In this document: piece after piece, positions 24,423 through 32,550 of the stretch
Numbering within the stretch: the first letter of the stretch is position 1
How the letters are laid out: each line of letters opens with the position of its first letter
Assembly: GCA_030054195.1 (NCBI GenBank)
Contig: JASGCJ010000003.1
Location: 1 to 36,682, forward strand
Source: Minisyncoccota bacterium
GTDB taxonomy: Bacteria; Verrucomicrobiota; Verrucomicrobiia; Methylacidiphilales; Verrucolacustridaceae
Length of the DNA: 36,682 nucleotides
Direction: 5' to 3'
Notes under the pieces: generated by a model
The model's database searches: none
Told to the model about the DNA's origin: nothing
The model's input: only the letters and a program-made list of their open reading frames with translations
Made by a program: the position numbers and the translations under genes

Positions 24423-25085
24423 TTATCCTCGGGCCACGGCCAGAGCCGCAACCTCCTCGGCTCCTGCTTGCTTCAGGACCCGCGCACATGCGTCCGCAGT
24501 AGCTCCTGTTGTGAACACGTCATCACAGAGTAGCAATCGCCGTCCCCGGGGGTCAAACCCAGGAGCAAGGGCCAATGCCCCCCTCAAATTCCGCAACCGT
24601 TCCGCCCTACGCAATCGTGCCTGCGGAGGTGTGGCCTTAACCCGAACCAACCCCTCCTCCACCTTCACCCCCACCTTGGCTCCTAGCCAGCTCGCGATTT
24701 CCGAGCTCTGATTAAATCCTCGCTCTTTACGGCGCTCGGGATGAATCGGCACAGGAATCAGAGCATCCCACCTCTCTTCTGCATAGTATCGCCGGAATCC
24801 ATCCCTCATCCATCGGCCCAACCACGGCCGAAGGAAATACTCCCGCTGATATTTAAATCGAAGCACCACCTCCCGAACTGTACCCACCGCACGATACGCC
24901 GCCCGTACACGAGCCAAAGCCCATCGTCGCCCCTCACAATTGCTACAAAGAAACTCTCCGGGCGCATGCCGCGCGTAAGGCTCCGCACACCTCGAACAAA
25001 ATGGCTCCTTTAATTGCACCCATGGCCGAGGGGGTCGCCCTACGGGAAATATCAAACCTCGAAAAGCTTCAAGCCAAACGCGCAC
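24423..25085 (-). CDS. ComF-family phosphoribosyltransferase-like protein
   Basis: A 220-residue protein with the ComF layout: an N-terminal four-Cys zinc finger (Cys30, Cys33, Cys47, Cys50), the LRFKYQREYFLRPWLG stretch, IPVPIHPERRKERGFNQS, and a PRPP-binding motif LLLCDDVFTTGATADAC near the C terminus. Members support DNA uptake in naturally competent bacteria; the biochemical role is not settled. The GTG start at 25085 lies inside the end of the protease gene (17-base overlap). Confidence 0.9.
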   Translation of the reverse strand: MRVWLEAFRGLIFPVGRPPRPWVQLKEPFCSRCAEPYARHAPGEFLCSNCEGRRWALARVRAAYRAVGTVREVVLRFKYQREYFLRPWLGRWMRDGFRRYYAEERWDALIPVPIHPERRKERGFNQSSEIASWLGAKVGVKVEEGLVRVKATPPQARLRRAERLRNLRGALALAPGFDPRGRRLLLCDDVFTTGATADACARVLKQAGAEEVAALAVARG

Positions 25086-25932
25086 GAATGGGCCGCCCCC
25101 AAAGCCAAAATGCTACAACGAGAAGAAGTAGAAAAGGCAGCGGCCCCTCGGCCAAGGAAGGTCCCCACCATCCCGCTACCGCCGCAGGCACTACAGGCCA
25201 CCCACTCTCCGCCCAACGCAGACCCGCCACCCAACCCGCATGCAATCCGATTGCCCCCGCTAACGTTTTCTCATTCAAAACCACTCGAGCCAAAATCAAC
25301 CCCATCAAAACAAGCCCTGCCAATTTCCAAAGATGCGAACTTCCCGACCACAGCTCCAACCTCCCCCACGCCAAAAACCCCTCCGCCCAGCCCATCTCCC
25401 CACCCTGCCCAGGCCCAGGCCGAATAAAATGCGCCGCTGCAAAAATTATCGCCCCCACAAAAATCGCCACCCCCACCCCCCGTTCTCCCACAGCTCTCCA
25501 CCATGCCAACCCCAATACCCCACGGAAAAAAAACTCCTCCAAAATTCCCACTCCCAACCCCGTGCCGACCGCTCCTGCCCAAACTTCCACCCCAGGCCAC
25601 CCCCCCCAACTCCTCACCCCTAACACCCACTGTACCGCTACCACCACACCCACCATGATAAACCCAACACACGCCCACATTCCCAAACGACCCAACTCTG
25701 TCCTCCACCTACCCACATCCAGCCACTTCCTCGGATTCTCACCCCACCACCTCATCAATCCCACGGCAAAGACCAGCGCCACCCCCAACTCCACCCGGCC
25801 GAAAATCCTCGAAAAAGGGAATACCCCTGGTGCGACCGCTTCCACAGCTCGCGCCACAGGCCACGCCAAAACCGAAGTCGTGAGCCACCACAGCCCGAAA
25901 TATCCCAAAATCCCTGCTACCCCGCGGTTCAT
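25069..25932 (-). CDS. CPBP-family intramembrane metalloprotease
   Basis: A 287-residue multi-helix membrane protein of the CPBP (Abi/CAAX-processing type) family. The motifs are Glu132-Glu133 with Arg137 in LEEFFFRGVLG, His168 in AAAHF, and His231 in GLHAGW, which together form the metal site. Bacterial members cleave membrane peptides or have protective roles; the substrate here is unknown. The frame is open to 26127, but that part overlaps accA on the other strand, so the ATG at 25932 is used. It is Trp- and Gly-rich with a long GC-rich tail. Confidence 0.87.
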   Translation of the reverse strand: MNRGVAGILGYFGLWWLTTSVLAWPVARAVEAVAPGVFPFSRIFGRVELGVALVFAVGLMRWWGENPRKWLDVGRWRTELGRLGMWACVGFIMVGVVVAVQWVLGVRSWGGWPGVEVWAGAVGTGLGVGILEEFFFRGVLGLAWWRAVGERGVGVAIFVGAIIFAAAHFIRPGPGQGGEMGWAEGFLAWGRLELWSGSSHLWKLAGLVLMGLILARVVLNEKTLAGAIGLHAGWVAGLRWAESGWPVVPAAVAGWWGPSLAEGPLPFLLLLVVAFWLWGRPIRARLA

Positions 25933-25990
25933 ACACCTATCTTGCGCTCCTTTCTCTGCCCACCGCCAACTTTTTTCCTCTCCCCAAGCG

Positions 25991-26019
25991 TTGCCCCCTT
26001 CCGATGCATCGTTTAATCT
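25991..26019 (+). promoter_or_regulatory. Possible promoter of accA
   Basis: TTGCCC (25991-25996), a 17-base spacer and TAATCT (26014-26019) lie directly upstream of the accA ATG at 26029. Transcription would start only a few bases before the start codon, giving an almost leaderless mRNA. This would agree with the lack of a Shine-Dalgarno sequence. Weak match; candidate only. Confidence 0.28.
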
Positions 26020-26028
26020 TCTATACCT

Positions 26029-27000
26029 ATGGCCGAAGCCAAGCCCATCGCCCCACTTGAGTTCGAAAAGCCTCTTGCGGATCTGGAAAAACGGATCGAG
26101 GAACTTCGCAAACTTTCGGGCAAACAAAAACTCGGTGCCGAAGCCGAAATCACCTCTCTCCAGAAAAAATGGGCAGACGCGCGTCGAGAAGTCTATGGCA
26201 ACCTAACCCCTTGGCAGCGCATTCAAATCGTTCGCCACCCTCAACGCCCTTACCTACTCGACTACCTGCGCCATGGCGCCACCGAGCTCTTCGAACTCGG
26301 AGGCGACCGCGCCTTTGGCGAAGATCGCGCGTTGATCGGCGGGTTGGCCACCTTGGACGGGCAACGCGTTGTCTTCCTCGGCCACCAAAAAGGTAGGGAT
26401 ACAAAAGAAAATCTCCTCCGCAATTTCGGATGTGCCCATCCCGAAGGATATCGAAAAGCCCTTCGCCTGATGCGTTTGGCAGATCGATTCCGTCTTCCCA
26501 TCATCACCTTCATCGATACTCCTGGTGCATTTCCTGGCGTAGCCAGCGAGGAACGGCACGTCGCTGAAGCCATTGCGGTGAACATCCGCGAAATGTTTAA
26601 CTTCCGCGTTCCCATCATCGCCGTGGTCATCGGGGAAGGCGGAAGCGGGGGCGCTCTTGGAATCGGCGTCGCCAACCGAGTCCTGATCCTCGAAAATGCC
26701 TACTACTCCGTAATCTCCCCTGAGGGCTGCGCTAGTATTCTCTGGAAAGATCGAGCTTTCGCTCCCCAAGCTGCGGAAGCTCTTCGCATCTCTTCAAAAG
26801 ACCTGCTCCATCTTGGCCTCGTGGATGAAGTGATTCCTGAGCCGATAGGAGGCGCACACCGAGATTGGAAAACCACTATCTCAAGCACAATGGACAGGAT
26901 TCGCCACCACCTTGCGGAGCTAAATCAACTCCCCCAATCCCGTCTCATTGAAACCCGCCACGCTCGCTTTCGTGCCATTGGCACAATCCAAGAACCTTAG
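26029..27000 (+). CDS. accA: Acetyl-CoA carboxylase carboxyltransferase subunit alpha
   Basis: The alpha half of carboxyltransferase, 323 residues, starting MAEAKPIAPLEFEKPLADLE as usual for the family. Landmarks include TPWQRIQIVRHPQRPYLLDY, FELGGDRAFGED, FLGHQKGRDTKEN, FIDTPGAFPGVASEERH, VVIGEGGSGGALGIGVANRV and SVISPEGCASILWKD. It acts with AccD, encoded on the other strand 1.6 kb away. It is divergent from the protease gene and ends 4 bases from the convergent mcsA-like gene. Confidence 0.96.
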   Translation: MAEAKPIAPLEFEKPLADLEKRIEELRKLSGKQKLGAEAEITSLQKKWADARREVYGNLTPWQRIQIVRHPQRPYLLDYLRHGATELFELGGDRAFGEDRALIGGLATLDGQRVVFLGHQKGRDTKENLLRNFGCAHPEGYRKALRLMRLADRFRLPIITFIDTPGAFPGVASEERHVAEAIAVNIREMFNFRVPIIAVVIGEGGSGGALGIGVANRVLILENAYYSVISPEGCASILWKDRAFAPQAAEALRISSKDLLHLGLVDEVIPEPIGGAHRDWKTTISSTMDRIRHHLAELNQLPQSRLIETRHARFRAIGTIQEP

Positions 27001-27004
27001 TTTT

Positions 27005-27544
27005 CTACCCTTCCTCCCCAATTTTTCCTAACTCATCCCGAATCCGGGCCGCCTCCTCAAACTGCTCTTTCCCCACCGCCGTGCTCAGGTCCTCTTGCAG
27101 ACGCTTCTTGCTCGGCTTTCGCAAGCTCTTGGGCACTTTGCCTGCATGACGCGTCCCTTTCTGACAATCATTCAAAACATCCTGTAACAGGGACGAAAAT
27201 ATCCCATAGCAATCCCCACAACCCAATCGTCCCGTTTTTCGAACATCCTCAGAAGTGAAACCACAACTCGGACACTTGTTAGAAGCCGTAGGGGTCGGAG
27301 TAGGAATAAGAAGCGATTTGGCTGAAATCTCCTTAATCTCATTTTCCACCGCAGCCGCAGGATCCTCTTTTCCCTTGCTGGATGCTAACTTTGAAACAGC
27401 TCCCCATATGTCGAAATCCACCAGATCTTTTTGCGCCAACTGGGGAATGCACTTCTCACACACGTGTACGTCGATCGACTTCGCATTCACCAGCTTGCTC
27501 AAATGGCATGTCGCTTGGTTGCCCGGACAGAAGGTGCACTCCAT
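27005..27544 (-). CDS. McsA-like protein with zinc fingers and UVR motif
   Basis: A 179-residue protein with two pairs of CxxC at the N terminus (CTFCPGNQATCHLS, VCEKC), two more in the middle (CPSCGFTSEDVRKTGRLGCG DC region) and a C-terminal UVR motif (LQEDLSTAVGKEQFEEAARI). This is the build of McsA, which in Firmicutes activates the arginine kinase McsB and works with CtsR and ClpC. None of those partners is in the window. A middle segment rich in Ser, Pro and Thr separates the two zinc-binding parts. It is divergent from the methyltransferase gene with a 15-base gap. Confidence 0.85.
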   Translation of the reverse strand: MECTFCPGNQATCHLSKLVNAKSIDVHVCEKCIPQLAQKDLVDFDIWGAVSKLASSKGKEDPAAAVENEIKEISAKSLLIPTPTPTASNKCPSCGFTSEDVRKTGRLGCGDCYGIFSSLLQDVLNDCQKGTRHAGKVPKSLRKPSKKRLQEDLSTAVGKEQFEEAARIRDELGKIGEEG

Positions 27545-27559
27545 AACTAGAAATTAACC

Positions 27560-28465
27560 ATGCCCAACCCTCTAGGCAAATCTCCCGCCCAAGACCTTCA
27601 GTGGCTTTCTGCGAAAGTTTGGGAACAGATTCTTGCCTCAAACACGACCGCTTTTCTTGCCGCTTACGGCGCCGGCATCCGTGCAGAACGATGGGGCAGC
27701 GCCCTTCGCTGGATCAGCTCTGCACCCCTCGTCACGCCTCCCCCCTCACCTCCCCCTTCTCTCTCATGGCAACCAACCACAATCCTCTTTCAGGAGGATT
27801 TGAATCCCACTGCCACATTTTTACTTGGCGAAACCTTTCAACAGGAAGTCAACGAACTTGGCTTACACTATGCGATCGATCTTTCCCCAAATATCTCCCC
27901 TGGCCTTTTCCCGGATCAACGGGAAAACCGTCTTCACCTTAAATCCCTTCGCCCTGCCCGCCTTTTGAACCTCTTTGCTCACACCTGCGCTTTCGGTGTC
28001 CTCGCCGCTTCCGTCGGAGCCGAAACTCTGAATATCGACTCCTCCTCTCGCTCCCTCGCTCGCGGAAAAGCAAACTACCAACTCAACCACCTCGGCGGAT
28101 CTACCCACCGCTTCTGGACAGAAGATGTTCGCCGTGTTCTTCCCCGATTAGCCCGGCGGGGCGAGACCTTTGATGCCATCATCCTCGATCCCCCCACCTT
28201 TTCTCACGGGGGACGAGGACGCGCTTTTCGAATCCACCGCGAGCTCGAACCTCTTCTTCTTGCCTGCTTACCCCTTCTCACAGCACGTGGCTCCCTCCTC
28301 CTCTCCATCAATCAAGCCGAAACCACTCCAACGAATCTTCACTCTATGGTTCGAGAGATTCTCCAACGCGAAGCTTTTCCCGCACAGATCCTACCCGGTC
28401 ATCGCCCTGAAGATATTCCCCCCGAGCGAATGCCCTCCACCCTTTGGATCGTTCGGCAGGATTGA
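27560..28465 (+). CDS. Class I SAM-dependent methyltransferase (RlmI/RlmK-like)
   Basis: A 301-residue protein whose C-terminal two-thirds form a Rossmann-type methyltransferase. The SAM motif is ARLLNLFAHTCAFGVLAASV, then ETLNIDSS. The catalytic-region motif is FDAIILDPPTFSHGGRG. The family around RlmI and RlmK methylates cytosine or guanine in 23S rRNA. The N-terminal PUA domain of RlmI is not seen, so the target cannot be told. It starts at an ATG 15 bases from the divergent mcsA-like gene, and overlaps the next gene. Confidence 0.82.
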   Translation: MPNPLGKSPAQDLQWLSAKVWEQILASNTTAFLAAYGAGIRAERWGSALRWISSAPLVTPPPSPPPSLSWQPTTILFQEDLNPTATFLLGETFQQEVNELGLHYAIDLSPNISPGLFPDQRENRLHLKSLRPARLLNLFAHTCAFGVLAASVGAETLNIDSSSRSLARGKANYQLNHLGGSTHRFWTEDVRRVLPRLARRGETFDAIILDPPTFSHGGRGRAFRIHRELEPLLLACLPLLTARGSLLLSINQAETTPTNLHSMVREILQREAFPAQILPGHRPEDIPPERMPSTLWIVRQD

Positions 28466-29046
28466 CACCCCGCCTCGACGATCGAATTGTATCTCTTGTG
28501 CACGGACTCCTCTCCTTGGCCTCAGTCGCGCTAAACCTATTTCGCGAGTTCATCCCAGGACATCCAGATGCCGCACGCTTCTGGCTCGAAATCGGCGCAG
28601 GCTCCATTTCCCTCCTCGTCGTACTTGGACTTCTTCTCCGTTTTTTTGGATCGGAAAACGCCCGCCCTGGACTTCTGACAGTAGGGGCCACTCTAGGCCT
28701 CCTACTCCTTGCCGCAGGCCCAGCCGCAGTCGAACTCTATCTTATCCCCTCCATCCCTGCCTCAACCTTGGCCCATATCGATACCTTCTCCAATTGGGTA
28801 GGGCAGCGCATCCATCAACCCCCTTGGCCCGCCCGAACCGCTCTCCTTTCCCTCGGCCTCGTTCTCAGCCTGATGTTTGTTGTGATTCCCCTGACCAAGT
28901 GGACATTTCGTGTTCCCCACTTTCTCTCTCTTCTCGCATGGCTCGTTGCATTAACGACTGCAGGCACCATCTCCTCACTCATCCGCGTGAAACTCCCTCC
29001 CGTGCCTAATGCGCACGTGGAAAAGAGTAAGCTTCCCTCCCCTTAA
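28444..29046 (+). CDS. Integral membrane protein of unknown function
   Basis: A 200-residue protein with four hydrophobic helices: one near residues 50-67 (ISLLVVLGLLLRFF), one near 78-100, one near 133-152 and one near 158-178. It ends with a short polar tail. It overlaps the methyltransferase end. Starts are TTG at 28444 or TTG at 28462; the latter overlaps the upstream stop as TTGA and would fit coupling. No family is recognised. Its end overlaps the end of the convergent acyltransferase gene by 4 bases. Confidence 0.68.
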   Translation: MDRSAGLTPRLDDRIVSLVHGLLSLASVALNLFREFIPGHPDAARFWLEIGAGSISLLVVLGLLLRFFGSENARPGLLTVGATLGLLLLAAGPAAVELYLIPSIPASTLAHIDTFSNWVGQRIHQPPWPARTALLSLGLVLSLMFVVIPLTKWTFRVPHFLSLLAWLVALTTAGTISSLIRVKLPPVPNAHVEKSKLPSP

Positions 29047-29672
29047 TCTCCTAGAGCTTCCTCCAACTGGCGCCGTGCTTCTTCAAACGTATTGGGGTCA
29101 GGGGATGGAGGCGGAAGTATATTTGGGCCAATCACCAGACGACAGATCGATCCGGGTAAAGGAATTTGGAATCGATCCCACGAGGGCAGTTCCCACTTCC
29201 AACTGTAGTGAACGGTTGCGGGAATAATCGAAACTCCGCTCGCCGCAGCCACGGCTAACACCCCATCCTGCACTTTTCCACGCGGCCCCCTCGGGCCATC
29301 CGGCGTAATGACAATATCCCGTGCATTTTTTTGTCCTAACTCTCGCACCATCTCCAACATCGCCCCCACCCCACCCTTCGAAGTGGATCCTCGTGCCGTC
29401 TCAAGCCCAAATCGCCGCGCGACTTGGGAAATAAACTCTCCATCGCGACTCCGACTGATCAGGACCAAACACTTCCGACGTGCACAGAAACGCTCGTAAA
29501 TATACGACATCAGGAGAATCCGATTATGCCAAAACACAAAGATTCGCGGGTCTCTCTCCTCCTGCTGAAGAATTCGATCCGGATCCTCAACACGAAAACG
29601 AATCGTCCACGCCAAAGCACGGATCAATCCCGCCACCAAAGGAGGACTGGTTTGAGCTAAAAACCTCTTCAT
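29043..29672 (-). CDS. Lysophospholipid acyltransferase family protein (DUF374)
   Basis: A 209-residue membrane-associated acyltransferase-like protein. It has an N-terminal hydrophobic helix, FWHNRILLM as the variant of the catalytic HxxxxD region, SRSRDGEFISQVARRFGL, the conserved RGSTSKGG, and TPDGPRGPRGKVQDGVLAVA. These fit the DUF374 group thought to acylate lipid or lipid A precursors. The ATG at 29672 overlaps the MFS stop as ATGA; the open frame to 29714 lies within the MFS gene. Coupling with a transporter suggests a joint lipid-related task, which is inference. Confidence 0.86.
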   Translation of the reverse strand: MKRFLAQTSPPLVAGLIRALAWTIRFRVEDPDRILQQEERDPRIFVFWHNRILLMSYIYERFCARRKCLVLISRSRDGEFISQVARRFGLETARGSTSKGGVGAMLEMVRELGQKNARDIVITPDGPRGPRGKVQDGVLAVAAASGVSIIPATVHYSWKWELPSWDRFQIPLPGSICRLVIGPNILPPPSPDPNTFEEARRQLEEALGD

Positions 29673-31024
29673 GCGAAGGGCCTTCGGTTCCACCAGCGGG
29701 TGATCGAGCGCCACGGGCTCTCCAAAACAAGCTCCCTCAAAAGCTCCTCTGTGGTGCTCGCCCTTTCCTCATGAATTCTTCGCAACGCTACCATGGCAGG
29801 GATCAGAATGAGAGTGATCGTCACGTAGAGAATCACGAATTGGTTCACTTGGAAAACTGTCCCAAATTTCACCGTCTGCAGGGCATCCGTCAACAATCCC
29901 CAGCCCAGCGGAGCTAACCCCGCCACCAAACTGGCAGCCACACTAAAGAGGGCAAAAAAATGACTGCGCCCCATCGCAGGTACCGTCGCCATCAAAAGTC
30001 TCATATGAGCGCTATTGTAAAGCGCCAGCCCAATCCCCGCCGTGGCCTGTTGAAATAAGATCGGTCCCCACTGAAAAGGCACAAGATGAGCCGCCACCGC
30101 CCCCCATCCCAACCAGTGAATTCCAAAGATAAAAGCCGCCAGACCAAGCACAGGACGGCTTCCGACCCGATCCAACATTTTTCCCGTCGCTAACGAGGTG
30201 AGCACAAAAACCGCACCCCAGATCAGATGCAGAATCATAAACTTCGAGTCGGAAATTCCCAACTGATCCCTCGCGAAGGGAATAAAGATCAATCCACCCC
30301 CCGACAAAGCCAACATCATGATCGCATGAAAGATCACCAGCCTGAGGAAAGGCCCGTGCTGGATCATCGCTTTCCAAGGAACCTCCTCTCCCCCCTCCCG
30401 TGCCGCTGGAGAAATAGGTGCGTCAGGAATCTTTTTTAGGTAAAACAAAGACAGTCCCGCCAAAACAAGACTCACGGCAAAGAGAGCGCCAAATGCAGCG
30501 GGTGAGTCTACTGCCTGCAGATAAACCGCGCTGAGAGCGACCGTGAGAAGAAGTGCTGCCTGCGAGGCCGCTTGATCCATGGTTAGAAAACGGCCTCGGA
30601 CCGATTCGGGCACAATGGCACTGATCCAAGGCAGATACCCACTTAGCGAGATTCCCCTGGCAATATTGAAAAGAAAAAGAAGAAATAAGACGAGAATTTG
30701 CCGGGTTGCCTGGTCTACACGCAAAGGAAGGCTCACGACCAAGGCCACCCCGGCTATCATCAAGCTTCGGCTCATCCAACCGCGAAGAACAAATTTTCGA
30801 TATCCGATTCGCTCTACAAACCGTGCGGCAGGTATTTGAAAGATATTCATCAAGGCCCCCAAAGCCGCAACCACCCCCAAAACTGTTGCCGACGCCCCCA
30901 TTTTTTTAAAGTAGAGCATCATGGGTAGCCCCATGATCAGGTAAAAGGAGCTGGTGTTGAAAACCTGAAATAGGAATGCGTTGAGCAATGGCCCTCGGGC
31001 CAGCCCAAATCCGCTCTCCTTCAC
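29669..31024 (-). CDS. Major facilitator superfamily transporter
   Basis: A 451-residue protein with about 12 membrane helices and MFS features: the loop after helix 2 with ARFVERIGYRKFVLRGW, a central cytoplasmic loop rich in charged residues (APISPAAREGGEE), and GKMLDRVGSRPVLGLAA in the second half. The start is a GTG overlapping the lysS stop as GTGA, and the stop overlaps the acyltransferase start as ATGA. The substrate is unknown; the acyltransferase partner makes a lipid or lysolipid plausible. Confidence 0.87.
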   Translation of the reverse strand: MKESGFGLARGPLLNAFLFQVFNTSSFYLIMGLPMMLYFKKMGASATVLGVVAALGALMNIFQIPAARFVERIGYRKFVLRGWMSRSLMIAGVALVVSLPLRVDQATRQILVLFLLFLFNIARGISLSGYLPWISAIVPESVRGRFLTMDQAASQAALLLTVALSAVYLQAVDSPAAFGALFAVSLVLAGLSLFYLKKIPDAPISPAAREGGEEVPWKAMIQHGPFLRLVIFHAIMMLALSGGGLIFIPFARDQLGISDSKFMILHLIWGAVFVLTSLATGKMLDRVGSRPVLGLAAFIFGIHWLGWGAVAAHLVPFQWGPILFQQATAGIGLALYNSAHMRLLMATVPAMGRSHFFALFSVAASLVAGLAPLGWGLLTDALQTVKFGTVFQVNQFVILYVTITLILIPAMVALRRIHEERASTTEELLRELVLESPWRSITRWWNRRPFA

Positions 31025-32469
31025 GCCGAAGTCTCTCGAGGGCGAAGCAACGGAAATAAGATTACCTCGCGGATCGAATCCGAGCCCGACAGAAGCATCG
31101 CCAATCGATCTACCCCCAAACCCATTCCCCCAGCGGGTGGCATTCCACTTTGCAAGGCTTCCAAAAAGTCTTCATCAACTTTTTGCGTATGCTCTCCGAC
31201 CTGCTTGCGAAAACGCTCCGCCTGGAGAAGTGGATCATTCAACTCCGAATACCCAGGAGAAACCTCCTGTCGCCCCAGAAGCAGCTCAAAAACATCCACC
31301 ACCGTCGGATCCTCACGGTTTAATTTCGCCAACGGCACTAACTCCGCAGGCAAATGAGTAATAAAGATTGGGTTAACCGCTTGGCCTTCGACTTTTTTCT
31401 CAAACACCTTTTGCGTGATCTCCGCTGCTGCCAGTTTCGGCTCCAAATCCAGCCCCAGACCCTTCGCCTTTTTCTCCATCTCCTCGAGGGAAAGCTGAAA
31501 CCAATCCGCTCCTGCAACCTCAACGACAGCATCCCAATACCGCTTTCTTGGCCAAGGACGAGTGAAATCAATGACCGACCCATCGCTTTGTTGAACTTGA
31601 AGCCCTCCCGTCAGCTCCTGAGCCGCTCCTGAAATCATCTCCTCCACAAGGCCGGCCATACCCTCGAAATCGGAGTAGGCCCAGTATGCTTCCAGCATGG
31701 TGAATTCAGGATTATGTTTTCGTGAAATCCCTTCGTTGCGGAAATTTCGGTTAATCTCAAAAACCTTCTCCATTCCTCCGACCAAAAGCCGTTTGAGATA
31801 GAGTTCGGGGGCGATTCGCAAAAAAAGATCCATCCCCATCGCGTTGTGTCTGGTTTGAAAAGGTTCTGCCGCCGCACCTCCCGCCACCGTTTGCATCATG
31901 GGCGTCTCCACTTCCGTAAATTCCCGTGCGTGCAGAAAGTCTCTCAAGTACCGGACCAAGCGAATCCGCAAATCCAAAGCCTTGCGGGATCCCTCATTTG
32001 AAATTAGATCCAGATGCCTTTGTCGGTGCCGTGTCTCCACATCCACCAACCCGTGCCACTTGTCAGGCAACGGAACCAGTGACTTGCTAAGGAGCGTCAA
32101 GCTCTCGACCCGAACAGAGGGCTCCCCCGCCTTGGTCATAAAGAGTGTTCCCTCAACTCCCACAATATCCCCCAAATCGAGTAGTTGAAACACCGCCAAC
32201 TCCTTTTCGGCTAACGCAGGTTTCTGAACATAAATCTGTAGACGTCCTGCTCGATCCTGCAGATGCAAAAACTGGCTTTTCCCCATGTCCCGATGCGAAA
32301 CAATCCGCCCCGCCAATCTCACTCGCCGCCCCTCTTCCCATCGACCCCGGATCTCCCCTGTCGACTCCGTTCCCGAATAGGCCGCACCATAGGGATCTAC
32401 CCCGAGTAAGCGGACCTTCTCTAACTTTTCTCGGCGTGCGGCTAACAGGGGGGCCAAATCTTCACTCAT
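31021..32469 (-). CDS. lysS: Lysyl-tRNA synthetase, class II
   Basis: The 482-residue enzyme charges tRNA-Lys. The N-terminal OB-fold anticodon-binding domain (about 35-140) has RLAGRIVSHRDMGKSQFLHL. The catalytic core has motif 2 in FRNEGISRKHNPEFTMLEAY and motif 3 in GMGLGVDRLAMLLSGSDSIR. The ATG at 32469 is chosen because the family normally begins close to there and GAGAG lies just upstream; the open frame extends to 32538. It is coupled to the MFS gene by GTGA, an unusual downstream partner for a tRNA synthetase. Confidence 0.96.
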   Translation of the reverse strand: MSEDLAPLLAARREKLEKVRLLGVDPYGAAYSGTESTGEIRGRWEEGRRVRLAGRIVSHRDMGKSQFLHLQDRAGRLQIYVQKPALAEKELAVFQLLDLGDIVGVEGTLFMTKAGEPSVRVESLTLLSKSLVPLPDKWHGLVDVETRHRQRHLDLISNEGSRKALDLRIRLVRYLRDFLHAREFTEVETPMMQTVAGGAAAEPFQTRHNAMGMDLFLRIAPELYLKRLLVGGMEKVFEINRNFRNEGISRKHNPEFTMLEAYWAYSDFEGMAGLVEEMISGAAQELTGGLQVQQSDGSVIDFTRPWPRKRYWDAVVEVAGADWFQLSLEEMEKKAKGLGLDLEPKLAAAEITQKVFEKKVEGQAVNPIFITHLPAELVPLAKLNREDPTVVDVFELLLGRQEVSPGYSELNDPLLQAERFRKQVGEHTQKVDEDFLEALQSGMPPAGGMGLGVDRLAMLLSGSDSIREVILFPLLRPRETSA

Positions 32470-32550
32470 GAACTCTCTTTCTACCCCAATCCGCCTATTC
32501 TTGAAAGAGTTAGCCTTGCCCCTTCCAACCCGATCCAAAACGCAAAGTCT

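Noticed and set aside
25001-26206. 401-residue plus-strand frame over comF, the protease gene and accA start
   Set aside because: It is antisense to comF and the CPBP protease and overlaps accA in another frame; composition is that of a shadow frame.
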